Shown: positions 33,647-43,789, counted from the stretch's first letter. The stretch is DNA of 64,000 nt from an uncultured Flavobacteriales bacterium (GCA_943788775.1 CALSRO010000008.1:62001-126000); one strand, 5' to 3'. Notes: generated by a model from the sequence alone, not told the origin. Program-made: numbers and translations.

Positions 33647-34456
33647 ATGAAAAAAAGGGTTTTCTATTTTTCCATCCTAATCGTAATGGCAGTTCTCGCA
33701 TCATGCACTGAGTACCGAAAGGTGCTGAAAAGTGATGATATGCAGTACAAATACGATAAGGCGCTAGAATATATGGAGGCAGAAAAGTACACAAGAGCCT
33801 ACCCCTTATTAGATGAGCTCTATATCCTTTACCGAGGTTCCAGCAAAGGAGAAAAAATAGCGTACTTACTTGCCGAATGTGAATTTGGTTTGAAAGATTA
33901 CATTTTGGCAGGACATCGCTTTGGTCGCTTCCATAAAGATTATCCAGGTTCAGATTTGGGTGAAAAGGCGCAGTTTCTTTCAGCATTTTGTGCGTATAAA
34001 ATGTCGCCCAAAGCTTCTCTAGATCAAACAGACACATATAAAGCAATACGATCCTTTCAACTATTTACAATTGAGCATCCAGAGAGTGAGCTCATTGATA
34101 GCTGCAATACTCTGCTGGATGAGTTAAGGTATAAACTAGAGTTGAAGGAATACCGAGGCGCCAAGCTTTACTACAAGAGAGAGTCGTATAGAGCCGCAGC
34201 GGTTTCTTTAAAGAATTTCAACGATCGATATCCAAATAGTCAATACAAGGAAGAGACATGGTTCTTATGGTATAAAGCATCATATCTTTTAGCAATAAAT
34301 AGTGTCGCAGAGAAAAAAGTTGAGCGGATTGAATCTGCTATGAAAGCATACGTTACCTTTGCCGACCGGTTTCCGGAAAGCAAGTACCTCAAGGAAGCGC
34401 AATCGCTGAAAGAAAACTTGGATAAAAATCTAGAAATCGCTCAAAACGAAAGTTGA
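33647..34456 (+). CDS. bamD: Outer-membrane assembly lipoprotein BamD
   Basis: The product has 269 residues with lipobox LASC (Cys20). Tandem TPR-type helix pairs fill the chain (ALEYMEAEKYTRAYPLLDEL, AECEFGLKDYILAGHRFGRF, YRAAAVSLKNFNDRYPNSQY). It is the accessory subunit that works with BamA to insert beta-barrels. The rpoZ gene follows after 1 bp, then coaBC and DUF4835, the conserved Bacteroidota order. RecN, often the next gene in that cluster, is missing here. Confidence 0.9.
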   Translation: MKKRVFYFSILIVMAVLASCTEYRKVLKSDDMQYKYDKALEYMEAEKYTRAYPLLDELYILYRGSSKGEKIAYLLAECEFGLKDYILAGHRFGRFHKDYPGSDLGEKAQFLSAFCAYKMSPKASLDQTDTYKAIRSFQLFTIEHPESELIDSCNTLLDELRYKLELKEYRGAKLYYKRESYRAAAVSLKNFNDRYPNSQYKEETWFLWYKASYLLAINSVAEKKVERIESAMKAYVTFADRFPESKYLKEAQSLKENLDKNLEIAQNES

Positions 34457-34457
34457 T

Positions 34458-34817
34458 ATGGATACGCTAAAAAAATATCAGAAATTAGAAGCATCACCTA
34501 GTATTATCACTAGAGATGTTATTACTCTTGAGGAGAATGCAGGCAATGTGTACGAAGCAATTTCGATCATTGGAAAGCGGGCTAATCAAGTTGGAACTGC
34601 ATTGAAGCAAGAGCTTGATCAAAAACTTCAAGAGTTTGCATCTGTAACTGATGGCTTAGAGGAGATTTTTGAGAATCGAGAACAAATTGAGATTTCAAAA
34701 ATGTATGAGCGTTTGCCTAAGCCGTCTGCACTTGCGATGGAGGAATTTTTAGCTGGTAAGGTATATCACAGAAATCCGGATACCGATTTGGACGAAAGTT
34801 CAGAAGCCTCTGAATAA
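34458..34817 (+). CDS. rpoZ: RNA polymerase omega subunit (Bacteroidota type)
   Basis: The product has 119 residues. The omega core helices are visible in YEAISIIGKRANQVGTALK and KLQEFASVTDGLEEIFENRE, with a Bacteroidota-type C-terminal tail ending in acidic residues (DTDLDESSEASE). It helps assemble RNA polymerase. Position directly behind bamD and before coaBC supports the assignment, since the family is poorly conserved at sequence level. Confidence 0.85.
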   Translation: MDTLKKYQKLEASPSIITRDVITLEENAGNVYEAISIIGKRANQVGTALKQELDQKLQEFASVTDGLEEIFENREQIEISKMYERLPKPSALAMEEFLAGKVYHRNPDTDLDESSEASE

Positions 34818-34827
34818 CACATGCTCC

Positions 34828-36021
34828 GTGTTACGAGGAAAAAAGATATTGCTTGGAATTACGGGCAGTATTGCAGCCTATAAATCAATACTTCTTGTTA
34901 GAGAATTAATAAAGCTTGGTGCGGAAGTACAGGTCATTTGCACCCCATCCGCTCTTGATTTTGTTACTCCAATCACCCTGAGCACGCTATCTAAAAAGCC
35001 ACTACTGTCTGATTTCGTTACGGACAAAAAGACAGGAGAATGGGCAAACCATGTGGACTTGGGCAAATGGGCGGATCTAATGGTGATTGCTCCACTATCT
35101 GCCAACACATTAGGGAAAATGGTCACTGGTATCTGTGACAATCTATTGATGGCTACCTATTTGAGCGCTGATTGTCCTGTGATGGTGGCTCCAGCCATGG
35201 ACTTGGATATGTATAAGCACATTACAACATCAGAAAACATAAACGCTCTTTTACAAAGAGGAGTCCAGATAATAGAGCCAGGTGAGGGCGAACTAGCCAG
35301 TGGTTTGGTCGGTAAAGGACGGATGGCTGAACCTGAAGAAATCGCTCAAATAATTGAGCAGAATCTCGTGGGGAGTTCTCCATTGATTGCGAAGAAGATA
35401 GTGATCACCGCGGGGCCGACCTATGAAAGAATTGATCCGGTTCGATTCATTGGTAATTACAGTACTGGTAAAATGGGGTACGCGATTGCTGAATCGGCAT
35501 TGAGTCGTGGCGCAGATGTCACCTTGATCAGCGGGCCATCTAGGCTTCAAGCTCCAGAAGGAGTGAAGTTTGTTTCGGTAGAATCTGCCAATGAAATGTT
35601 TAATGCAGTTGAAGCTGTTTATTCGGATTGTGATGCGCTGATCATGTCTGCTGCAGTGGCAGATTTCAAACCAAAGAACACATTTGAATCCAAACAAAAG
35701 AAAGCTTCTAGTTCTTTGAATACTATCGAGTTGATAGATACTGTCGATATTTTGAAGTATAGTGGAGAGAAAAAGGTTGGTCAGAAACTAATTGGTTTTG
35801 CGTTAGAAACTGATAATGAGTTGGAAAATGCTCGATTAAAACTGCAAAATAAAAACCTTGATATGCTCGTTCTAAATTCTTTGAACGACAAAGGGGCTGG
35901 TTTTGGAACTGACACAAACAAGGTTACCTTCGTTTTCAACAATCATGAAGTAATGCATGAACTCAAATCGAAACGTGAAGTTGCCAATGACATTATCGAT
36001 GCACTTGAAAAAATGGTCTAG
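34828..36021 (+). CDS. coaBC: CoaBC: phosphopantothenoylcysteine synthetase/decarboxylase
   Basis: The start is GTG at 34828; an ATG 7 bp earlier is out of frame. The 397-residue product has an N-terminal decarboxylase half (ILLGITGSIAAYKSILLVREL, APLSANTLGKMVTGICDNLL, FMN-binding) and a C-terminal CTP-dependent ligase half (KIVITAGPTYERIDPVRFIG, NYSTGKMGYAIAESAL, AAVADFKP). It makes 4-phosphopantetheine for coenzyme A. The next gene starts inside its last codons. Confidence 0.93.
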   Translation: MLRGKKILLGITGSIAAYKSILLVRELIKLGAEVQVICTPSALDFVTPITLSTLSKKPLLSDFVTDKKTGEWANHVDLGKWADLMVIAPLSANTLGKMVTGICDNLLMATYLSADCPVMVAPAMDLDMYKHITTSENINALLQRGVQIIEPGEGELASGLVGKGRMAEPEEIAQIIEQNLVGSSPLIAKKIVITAGPTYERIDPVRFIGNYSTGKMGYAIAESALSRGADVTLISGPSRLQAPEGVKFVSVESANEMFNAVEAVYSDCDALIMSAAVADFKPKNTFESKQKKASSSLNTIELIDTVDILKYSGEKKVGQKLIGFALETDNELENARLKLQNKNLDMLVLNSLNDKGAGFGTDTNKVTFVFNNHEVMHELKSKREVANDIIDALEKMV

Positions 36022-36910
36022 CCTAGTATTATTCATCCTCTTGTGCATGGGATCTGCTCAGGCTCAAGAGTTAAATTGTTCGGTTCAAATCAATAGTTCG
36101 CAAATCGCCATTGGAGACCAAGCAATTTTTGATGCATTGCAGAGATCCGTTTTCGAGTTCATGAATAACAGAAGGTGGACTTCTGACAAATATTCTCCGG
36201 CTGAAAGGATCGATTGTAGCATATTGATCACGATCGATAAGCAACTCTCTACGGACGAATTTGAAGCTACCGTCCAGATATCTTCATCCAGACCGGTTTA
36301 CGGTAGTACATATACATCGACAATTTTTAGATATCAAGACGAAGCTGTCCGGTTCAAATACCTTCAATTCGATGTACTTGATTTTTCGGAGAACGCATAC
36401 ATATCTGAGTTGACTTCGGTACTTGGTTATTATGCATACGTAATTCTTGCGCATGATTATGATACCTACTCGCTCATGGGTGGGCAAGAACATTGGCAAA
36501 TGGCTCAGAGAGTGGTTACCAATGCACAAACGAGTGGTGGTTCAGGTTGGCAATCATTTAAAGACAGAAATAATCGATATTGGATCGTTCAAAATGCTTT
36601 AAACGATCGATTCAAATCTTTGAGAGAGTGTTATTACATCTATCATCGAAAGGGCTTTGATCAATTGTCAGAGAACGTTCAAGCGGGGAGGGCAGAGGTC
36701 TTGAAAGCCATCAGGTTAATTGAGAAAACACATCGAAACGAGCCAAATTCCGTGAATCAAAGGCTGTTTTTCACAGCTAAGAATGATGAGATCGTTAAAC
36801 TGTTTTCGAAGGCAGAGCCTGCTGAAAAAAATGAATTACTTCCATTGTTGGATGTGATTGATCCAGCGAACTCCACGAAGTATCTAGCGATAAAAGAAGG
36901 GGGGAGGTAG
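35999..36910 (+). CDS. DUF4835 family protein
   Basis: The ATG at 35999 is chosen because it begins a signal peptide (MHLKKWSSLVLFILLCMGSAQA); it overlaps coaBC by 23 bp. The mature domain begins ELNCSVQINSSQI and contains FRYQDEAVRFKYLQFDVLDF and LGYYAYVILAHDYDTYSLMGG, the DUF4835 pattern. The family is secreted and unknown in function, but nearly always follows coaBC in Bacteroidota. It is convergent with clpP, 9 bp away. Confidence 0.88.
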   Translation: MHLKKWSSLVLFILLCMGSAQAQELNCSVQINSSQIAIGDQAIFDALQRSVFEFMNNRRWTSDKYSPAERIDCSILITIDKQLSTDEFEATVQISSSRPVYGSTYTSTIFRYQDEAVRFKYLQFDVLDFSENAYISELTSVLGYYAYVILAHDYDTYSLMGGQEHWQMAQRVVTNAQTSGGSGWQSFKDRNNRYWIVQNALNDRFKSLRECYYIYHRKGFDQLSENVQAGRAEVLKAIRLIEKTHRNEPNSVNQRLFFTAKNDEIVKLFSKAEPAEKNELLPLLDVIDPANSTKYLAIKEGGR

Positions 36911-36919
36911 TTACCTCAG

Positions 36920-37522
36920 TTACATCTTCTCTTGGATTGAATCAACGATGCCGTATTTCAAGGCTTCCTCGGCATTTAACCAATGATCTCGATTAAAATC
37001 TTTCATCACCTTTTCGAAAGTTTGACCACAATTATCCGCAAGGATATGGGCGCTTAACTCTTTGGTTTTCAATATCTCTTTTGACTGAATCTCGATATCA
37101 CTTGCCGTTCCTTGAAATCCACCAAGGCTAGGTTGATGAATCATGACACGACCATGTTTGAATATAGCTCGTTTTCCCTTTTGACCACCCGAGAGAAGGA
37201 TTGATCCCATAGATGCCGCAAGTCCCATGCAGATAGTGTTAACAGGTGACTGAATCATTTGCATTGCATCATAAACAGCCATTCCAGAAGTGACATAGCC
37301 ACCAGGTGAGTTGATAAAGAAATTTATTTCTTCTCCAGGTTTATCAGCGTCCAAGTAAAACAGTCGATCAATCACATGCTTTGCAGAATCGTCATCCACA
37401 CCACCCCACAAGAAAACCATTCTTTTCTCAAGATATTTCTTGCTAATTAGCGATTGCTCGCCCGTTTTGTCAGCCTTCTCCTCACTTTTTTTATCGCCTG
37501 CTTCACTCATGAAATGTCTCAT
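36920..37522 (-). CDS. clpP: ClpP-family serine protease subunit
   Basis: The product has 200 residues (188-196 if a downstream ATG is used). Catalytic Ser is in MGLAASMGSILL and His in RVMIHQPSLGG; the Asp is expected in FNRDHWLNAEEA. FINSPGGYVTSGMAVYDAM is the conserved handle. The N-terminus differs from that of typical ClpP (an acidic, Lys-rich leader) and begins the fold at RMVFLWGGVDDD. It may therefore be a ClpP paralogue rather than the main subunit. It would form a barrel with a ClpX/ClpA ATPase not encoded here. Confidence 0.85.
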   Translation of the reverse strand: MRHFMSEAGDKKSEEKADKTGEQSLISKKYLEKRMVFLWGGVDDDSAKHVIDRLFYLDADKPGEEINFFINSPGGYVTSGMAVYDAMQMIQSPVNTICMGLAASMGSILLSGGQKGKRAIFKHGRVMIHQPSLGGFQGTASDIEIQSKEILKTKELSAHILADNCGQTFEKVMKDFNRDHWLNAEEALKYGIVDSIQEKM

Positions 37523-37611
37523 TCTATATCGATTTTTAGATCAGCACCAAACCTAATGGAAAAATAGATTCATGCAGAAATGAAGACTAAAGATTTGATA
37601 GAAAGATATCG

Positions 37612-38574
37612 TTATTTAGGTTCAATGTTCAATGCGTTATAGTCTTCATGTATAAGTGCCTGAGAACTATTGGTTGATCGATCATATTTGTAGAGACCAG
37701 TTTTAAACTCTGTAATGTCGAGCTTAGTGAAATATATCAAGTCTGAATTTCCGAATCTGGGTGCCAGATTTAAATGAATGTCTTCAATTAATGTGTTCAC
37801 CTCACCGGTGTTTACGTCCAATTCTAGTATGGCCCATTTCCCGATACTTAAGTAGGTTGGGTTTATTAATGATTCGAAAATCACTTTATCTCCGGTGCTA
37901 TTAATTGAAGGGCCTTGATCCCTAGTTTGGTTATTAGTGAGGCGTGTCTCTTGACCGGTGCTAACGTCAATTTTAAATAGCTCCAGGTTTTCAGAATCGG
38001 GAGTTTCATCTGAAGGAGCAATGGCGCAAATAATTGTCGAGTCATCATTAGTGAAAATTGGGTCGAAATAATCATATTCATTTCGTTGTGAAATGATTTG
38101 CGGGTTTTTCCCATCGACATCACAAATAATCAATTGCCATGAGGTAGTGTCATATTTTTTCCCGCTGAATACAATCTTGTCTCCATTGGTTGACCACGAA
38201 GGAGATGCGTGCACCTTCCAGCTAGAAGTGTCGGAGGCGAATATTGTTTGATCTACTCCGCTATTGTTTGATAAGATATGTAGCTCTGAACGTTGTATGT
38301 TTTGAATATCGTCCTCAGCAGGCGTTGAGATATATAGAATCTGAGATCGGTCAAAGTTTGACCTTGGCCAGAAATTATTCTGTTTATCACCTGAAGTAAG
38401 TTGTTCAGTGCTGCCGTGCAACCAATGCCACAGCTCAAAACTTCCTGTCTGATCAGAAGCATAGAAAAAATCTTCCTGATCAAACTCTGGTTCTATTTGT
38501 GGTCCATTGTTTTTGCAACCAAATGAGGTGATTAAAACAATCAAAAGAAGTTTTGTAATTCTGAACATACTCAT
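37612..38574 (-). CDS. TolB/WD40-like beta-propeller lipoprotein
   Basis: The product has 320 residues, lipobox SFGC near residue 20. Repeated blade motifs include NFWPRSNFDRSQILYIST, PSWSTNGDKIVFSGKKYD, FDPIFTNDDSTIICAIAP and INSTGDKVIFESL, each with the TolB-type S-P-D-G-x-(K/R)-(I/L) pattern. It is probably a periplasmic or surface propeller. No neighbour suggests a partner. Confidence 0.8.
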   Translation of the reverse strand: MSMFRITKLLLIVLITSFGCKNNGPQIEPEFDQEDFFYASDQTGSFELWHWLHGSTEQLTSGDKQNNFWPRSNFDRSQILYISTPAEDDIQNIQRSELHILSNNSGVDQTIFASDTSSWKVHASPSWSTNGDKIVFSGKKYDTTSWQLIICDVDGKNPQIISQRNEYDYFDPIFTNDDSTIICAIAPSDETPDSENLELFKIDVSTGQETRLTNNQTRDQGPSINSTGDKVIFESLINPTYLSIGKWAILELDVNTGEVNTLIEDIHLNLAPRFGNSDLIYFTKLDITEFKTGLYKYDRSTNSSQALIHEDYNALNIEPK

Positions 38575-38683
38575 TAAATACAGACGCAGAATATTGTCTT
38601 TGTGACTGGAAAGTTAAGCAACAATAGACGAACACAATTAAAATGACGTTGAGTCTCGCTTATATGCGCATTTTCATTGGTGA

Positions 38684-39097
38684 ATGCGTTTTATTTGCAG
38701 CATCTTACAACCTTTTAAATATGGATTCCCTCTTGGGCTGTTGTTCGGAGTGTATCTCTACGTTCAAATTGCGTTTGGACTGGAAGAGCATACTCTATTT
38801 AGATGGTTGATTTCAGCATCTTCTTGCGTGTTTTTTACAATCGCAAATTTGTATTTATCAGCTAGAGCCAACAATGAGATTCGAATAGCTTGGTTTTTAG
38901 GATTTACTCAGGCCATAGCTTCATCCATCGTTTTTGGATTGATCATAGTGGTCTTAGGGGATCTGATTTTTACTGAAGAATTGAGTGTTCAACAGCGTTT
39001 ATATATCGCAACGATGGAATTCATAAGCATTATGACAATGACCATTATTATGCAATCAGTGGTTATTCCAATTTATATTAAGCTTAGAAACAAATGA
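38684..39097 (+). CDS. Small integral membrane protein
   Basis: The product has 137 residues and four hydrophobic helices (GFPLGLLFGVYLYVQIAFG, LISASSCVFFTIANLYLSA, WFLGFTQAIASSIVFGLIIV, FISIMTMTIIMQSVVIPIYI). The topology resembles DUF4199-type proteins, but the assignment is unsure. Its stop overlaps the start of the LOG-family gene by 4 bp (ATGA), so the two are co-translated. Confidence 0.7.
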   Translation: MRFICSILQPFKYGFPLGLLFGVYLYVQIAFGLEEHTLFRWLISASSCVFFTIANLYLSARANNEIRIAWFLGFTQAIASSIVFGLIIVVLGDLIFTEELSVQQRLYIATMEFISIMTMTIIMQSVVIPIYIKLRNK

Positions 39098-39798
39098 TAG
39101 GAGACGATAAGGCGAAAGCAAAGCTGGCAGAAAAGACTTGGAGTGAAATTAAATCCAACGATTCTTGGGCCATTTTCAAGATCATGGCAGAATTTGTTGA
39201 AGCATTCGATAAGTTGGCCAAAATTGGACCTTGTGTAAGTGTTTTTGGTTCAGCGAGAACAGATCCGTCTAATGAATACTATAAAGTTGCTCAAGAAGTT
39301 GCGTTGAGGTTAACGGCAGAAGGCTATGGAGTAATCAGTGGTGGCGGCCCAGGAATTATGGAGGCAGCAAATAAAGGAGCGCGTCAGGGTGGGGGCAAGT
39401 CTGTGGGTTTAAATATTGACCTGCCATTTGAACAGCAATCAAACCCATACATAGATAAAGACAAACTCATCAACTTTGATTATTTCTTCGTTCGAAAGGT
39501 AATGTTCATGAAATATGCCCAAGGTTTTATTGTTTTACCTGGCGGTTTCGGAACATTAGATGAATTGTTTGAAGCATTCACTTTGATACAGACCAATAAA
39601 ATCGGACGGTTTCCGATCATATTAATGGGTACTTCATATTGGTCAGGATTATTTGATTGGGTTAAGAATACAATGTTGGCTGAAGGCAATATCAACAAGG
39701 AGGACCTCGATCTTTTCAAGATGACGGATGACGTTGATGTGGCAATTGCAGAGATCAAGGCATATTATGATAAAAATAGTCTGCACCCTAATTTCTAG
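39094..39798 (+). CDS. LOG-family protein (Rossmann-fold nucleotide phosphoribohydrolase)
   Basis: The product has 234 residues. VFGSARTDPSNEYY, VISGGGPGIMEAANKGARQ and the family hallmark PGGFGTLDELFEAFTLIQ are present. LOG proteins cleave N6-substituted AMP (cytokinin ribotide) or related nucleotides. The biological substrate in bacteria of this type is uncertain. The start overlaps the membrane protein gene. Confidence 0.9.
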   Translation: MIGDDKAKAKLAEKTWSEIKSNDSWAIFKIMAEFVEAFDKLAKIGPCVSVFGSARTDPSNEYYKVAQEVALRLTAEGYGVISGGGPGIMEAANKGARQGGGKSVGLNIDLPFEQQSNPYIDKDKLINFDYFFVRKVMFMKYAQGFIVLPGGFGTLDELFEAFTLIQTNKIGRFPIILMGTSYWSGLFDWVKNTMLAEGNINKEDLDLFKMTDDVDVAIAEIKAYYDKNSLHPNF

Positions 39799-39899
39799 CC
39801 AATTAACAAATTTCTGTTTGTAATTGTGATCGCGAGCAGTTTTGTCCGCATAAGACCAAGGTAGATTTGTGTTCCAAGGAAACTAAATCCCTTGGCACC

Positions 39900-41333
39900 A
39901 TGCTTAAGCAACTAATCATCCTTTTCAATTTATTGTCTTTTATCATTATCACCGCAATTCTTCCAGCGGACATTAAAATAGAGACAAAGCTCCCAGACAA
40001 CTCAACATTTGTGAAAGATTCAACCTACATCATCGAGGTTGACATTACAAAGGGGCCAATATTTGGATTCGCAAAGTTTCAACAAAACATTCCAGCTGGT
40101 TACATAGCGCAGCCGGTGAATACAGCGGATGCATCATTCACCTTTGCAGATGGTAAAATCAAGTTCATCTGGATGGCTATACCTGAAACTGAACATGTGG
40201 TTGTAAGCTACGCCTTAACCGCAACCGCTGATGCCCCGGCAACTGGAGTGATTGATGGTAAACTCTCATATATTGAGGATAATGAACGAAAGAGCTATGA
40301 TATTCCAAGTATTCCGATCAAGGCCATATCTGATGAACCTGTGGTTGAGAAAATACCAGCCTTCGCAGCCATTAGTAGAAATGTAACGGACTTAGGAAAT
40401 AATCAACATGAAGTAAGTATCAATATCCAAAAAAGAGGGATAGAGGGATTTGGTAAGTTGGAAGAGTATTTGCCAGAAGGGGCGGAGGCAACTGTGATTG
40501 AAAATAATAAAGCGGTATTCAGCCAAGTAGACGACAAAGGTAAATTCGTTTGGATGGCTGTTCCAAACGAAAATAAGTTTAGTGTTACTTATAAGGTAGT
40601 AAGTGATCATGATATTCAATCTGAATTATCTGCCATGGAAGGAAACTTCTCCTTCCTAGATGGAAATGAAACTAAAACAGTTGCTGTCTTAGGAGGTGCT
40701 CCTATTGCAACTAAACCTGTGGTTGCCGTTTCGCAACCCCCAGTACTTGAAAAGGAGGTGGCACCTGTCAAAGAAGAGATTGCAGCTTTAGAAACTCCGC
40801 AAAAAGAAGCTGCAGCAGAGGAGAAGGTAGTTGAACCAAAGCAGGAGATCGCATCTGTAGAGCCGAAAACTGTAGAGCCGAAAATTGAAAAAGTTGTAGA
40901 GCCAGTTCAAAAGGAAGAAATTGAAGAGGTAGCTGAAGTTGTCGAGCAGCCAATAGTTAAGGAAACTCCTGCAGTTATAGAAAAGCCAAAGGAGGAATTG
41001 ATTGCTGCAAAAGAATCAAAGTTGAATATTCCAGATCCTAACACAGGCGTTTCTTATAAAGTTCAGATTGCTGCCGGTAAGAAGGTAGTTTCAGATGCTT
41101 TTCTGAGAAAAACATACAAATACCAAGAACAATATGGTATTGAGAATCATGAAGGTTGGGTGAAGTATACAACTGGAGATTACAATGTTTATAAAGGCGC
41201 ACGTGACAAAAGAGAGCAGCTAGCCAATGCTGGGCACAATTTCCCTGGCCCCTTTGTTACCGCTTACAACGAAGGAAAGCGTATTACCGTTCAAGAAGCA
41301 CTGATGATTTCCAACCAGAAATGGTTTAAATAA
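39900..41333 (+). CDS. Envelope protein with two repeated domains, a Pro/Glu/Lys-rich linker and a SPOR-like C-terminus
   Basis: The ATG at 39900 starts a hydrophobic signal (MLKQLIILFNLLSFIIITAI); the upstream ATG at 39867 adds eleven residues. Two homologous domains follow: IIEVDITKGPIFGFAKFQQN...GKIKFIWMAIPET and VSINIQKRGIEGFGKLEEYL...GKFVWMAVPNE. A long E/P/K/V-rich linker (about residues 270-380) is followed by a C-terminal module, SYKVQIAAGKKVVS to AYNEGKRITVQEAL. Its ending resembles that of 41400-43784 and 51371-53542. Peptidoglycan binding is inferred. Confidence 0.7.
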   Translation: MLKQLIILFNLLSFIIITAILPADIKIETKLPDNSTFVKDSTYIIEVDITKGPIFGFAKFQQNIPAGYIAQPVNTADASFTFADGKIKFIWMAIPETEHVVVSYALTATADAPATGVIDGKLSYIEDNERKSYDIPSIPIKAISDEPVVEKIPAFAAISRNVTDLGNNQHEVSINIQKRGIEGFGKLEEYLPEGAEATVIENNKAVFSQVDDKGKFVWMAVPNENKFSVTYKVVSDHDIQSELSAMEGNFSFLDGNETKTVAVLGGAPIATKPVVAVSQPPVLEKEVAPVKEEIAALETPQKEAAAEEKVVEPKQEIASVEPKTVEPKIEKVVEPVQKEEIEEVAEVVEQPIVKETPAVIEKPKEELIAAKESKLNIPDPNTGVSYKVQIAAGKKVVSDAFLRKTYKYQEQYGIENHEGWVKYTTGDYNVYKGARDKREQLANAGHNFPGPFVTAYNEGKRITVQEALMISNQKWFK

Positions 41334-41399
41334 AATTCATTGCGCACTAAAAATTGTTGTGTGTTGTGGCTTTCCTTACATTAGCGTTTTATAACCCAT

Positions 41400-43784
41400 T
41401 TGAGAGCTTTGATGAGCGCTTTCCGTTTACAACAAATACTATTCACACTTCTATTAACGCTTGGAGCATTTTTATATGCACCAACGCTGTTTTCACAGGA
41501 GGCTGATTCAAATGCAACACCTGAGGTAGTTGCTGAGCCCGCTACTCAATCTGCTGAACCTTCCGCTGAGCCAGAAGTAACTGTTGAACCAGAATCAGAT
41601 GCTGAACCGACCACTGAACCAGCTGTGATTGCTGTGCCAATTGTTGAAACAGAGGCGGTTGATAAACCAGCCGCTAAGACTTCCGCTCAACCGCTGGTGG
41701 AACCAGAATTGCCAGATTCACTCAAAGAGAAAGAATGGAATATTCGCCCTAAGATTGGTGTGGGGGTAGGAATGATGAATTATCAAGGCGACTTAATTGC
41801 CTCTAGGGGTTATTTCAATCCTTTCCAGAATAGAACGGCCGTACACATAAATGCTGCGCAGGCTTTGAATGAAATATTCGATTTGAATTTTTTCATGTTA
41901 TATGGCTCCCTAGGGGCCGATGAACGCACCTTGGTAAGAAACCTAAACTTTAGAAGTCGGGTTACAGCAGGAGGTGTTGCGCTGAGCTACAACTTCAGTA
42001 ATTTCTTCAAGCCAACAAATAAACTCACACCTTTTGTATCACTTGGATTTGAAGTTTTCGAATTCCAGTCAAAAACAGATCTCCGTGACAGTTATGGTAA
42101 TGAATACCAATACTGGAGCGATGGTACTATAAAGAATATTGCGGAAGACGATAAAGAGGCGGGCACAGCCATTGAAATTACACGGGACTATGTTTACGAA
42201 ACGGATATTCGAGATAATAATGCCGATGGATTTGGCGATTATTCAGAACGTTCATACGCCATTCCAGCCGCTCTTGGGTTTAACTTGGCATTGAATAATA
42301 AGTTGGATTTCGCGATGGGTCTTGAATACCATTGGACATTCACAGATTATATTGATGGAGTTACCGTTGATTCTCGCGGAATTCGACAAGGAAACAAGCA
42401 ATCGGATAAGTTCCTTCATACATTTGCTCGATTGAGCTATGATTTGACTCCAGTTCCGCATGAAGATGCCCCAGACTTTAGTGGTGGTGATAATGGAGAT
42501 GCCGACCAAGATAGTATACCAGATTTCTTAGACGACTGCCCAGGAACTCCTATTGGAATTGAAGTGGATTCTAAGGGCTGTCCACTGGATAGTGATGGTG
42601 ATGGTGTGCCAGATTTCTCTGATGCAGAATTGAACTCTCCCGAGGGTTCAGTAGTTGATTCCAGTGGTGTGGCTCTAACAGATGCTGATCTAGAGCAGTT
42701 ATATCTTGAGTGGACCGATGAGACAGGTAAGCATGCTCAATACACAAATTCTTCCTATTCGCTGGAAACTGCCGAGCGCAAGACTAAGCGTAAACAGAAA
42801 GAATACACCGTTAAGATTGGTGAATTCGAAAATGGAATTAGTGATAGTATAGCCAATGTTCTCTTAGGAATGCCCGAGGTGACCACGCGAATCACTGAGG
42901 ATGGGGTCACTGTAATTGAAATGGCAGGCTTTGACAATCTTCCAGAAGCTTTGGCGAAGAAGATTCAACTGGAAAGTGCTGGAATCTCTACCGGTGATAT
43001 ATCAGAAACAAGTTCGTCTGGCGGTTCTAAACGGGTGAGCACAGTTGAAACAGACATGATCGCTAGCGAAACAATGGGAATGACCGTAGATGAGATTATC
43101 GCTAAGAACAAAACTCTACCAAAAGCGAAACGATTAATACTAGATCCTAGTGATTACACGCTAGATAGAGCCATTGACCCCCGCAGTGTGTCAAGAGCAG
43201 ATGATTCCAAGTTTGGAAATCAAACTGTATATCGAGTTCAAATTGGCGCTTATGCAAACTTGTTGTCAAAGGATGTATTTGATGGAATACCTGATTTGGT
43301 TGTGATCACAACTTCAGATGGATTGACGAGGTATTACGTGGGAGCGGTCACTTCCTATAAACAAGCCGCTTCAAGAAAGATCGATATGATCCAAATGGGA
43401 TTTGATGGTTCACACGTGATTCCATTTAAGGAAGGGCAGCGAGCAATGATAAACTCTTCCGGAGGAGTTGAGATGGCGAATAGCAAACCTCGAGAGATGG
43501 CTGATAATTTTGGTAAGGTTAAATTTAAAATTCAGATTGGCCTGTTCACTGGTCAAATCCCAACTGACGTCTTGAATCAAATGATGGACTTAGGTAGAAT
43601 TGATCAGCGTGATGCAGAGGCTGGCGCTGTGAGATACATGACAGGAGAATTTAACAGTTTCGAAGATGCTGAAGTATACAAGGATGAGTTAATTTCGAAG
43701 GGCTTTAACGATGCTACCATCGTTGGCGAACATGAAGGAAAAATCATTTCGGCAACAGAGGGCATTCAACTACTTAACAAATAA
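41400..43784 (+). CDS. Outer-membrane beta-barrel with thrombospondin-type-3 repeat and SPOR-like modules
   Basis: The product has 794 residues with a signal peptide (MRALMSAFRLQQILFTLLLTL). A P/E/A-rich spacer leads to an outer-membrane barrel (IGVGVGMMNYQGDLIASRG to about residue 350). A calcium-type TSP3 segment follows (DADQDSIPDFLDDCPGTP...SDGDGVPDFSD). Three C-terminal SPOR-like modules are then seen (YTVKIGEFENG, YRVQIGAYANLLSK, FKIQIGLFTGQIPTD). The architecture recalls OmpA-like proteins in which the OmpA domain is replaced by SPOR modules, so it may tie the outer membrane to peptidoglycan. The 43790 gene follows after 5 bp. Confidence 0.8.
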   Translation: MRALMSAFRLQQILFTLLLTLGAFLYAPTLFSQEADSNATPEVVAEPATQSAEPSAEPEVTVEPESDAEPTTEPAVIAVPIVETEAVDKPAAKTSAQPLVEPELPDSLKEKEWNIRPKIGVGVGMMNYQGDLIASRGYFNPFQNRTAVHINAAQALNEIFDLNFFMLYGSLGADERTLVRNLNFRSRVTAGGVALSYNFSNFFKPTNKLTPFVSLGFEVFEFQSKTDLRDSYGNEYQYWSDGTIKNIAEDDKEAGTAIEITRDYVYETDIRDNNADGFGDYSERSYAIPAALGFNLALNNKLDFAMGLEYHWTFTDYIDGVTVDSRGIRQGNKQSDKFLHTFARLSYDLTPVPHEDAPDFSGGDNGDADQDSIPDFLDDCPGTPIGIEVDSKGCPLDSDGDGVPDFSDAELNSPEGSVVDSSGVALTDADLEQLYLEWTDETGKHAQYTNSSYSLETAERKTKRKQKEYTVKIGEFENGISDSIANVLLGMPEVTTRITEDGVTVIEMAGFDNLPEALAKKIQLESAGISTGDISETSSSGGSKRVSTVETDMIASETMGMTVDEIIAKNKTLPKAKRLILDPSDYTLDRAIDPRSVSRADDSKFGNQTVYRVQIGAYANLLSKDVFDGIPDLVVITTSDGLTRYYVGAVTSYKQAASRKIDMIQMGFDGSHVIPFKEGQRAMINSSGGVEMANSKPREMADNFGKVKFKIQIGLFTGQIPTDVLNQMMDLGRIDQRDAEAGAVRYMTGEFNSFEDAEVYKDELISKGFNDATIVGEHEGKIISATEGIQLLNK

Positions 43785-43789
43785 GAATT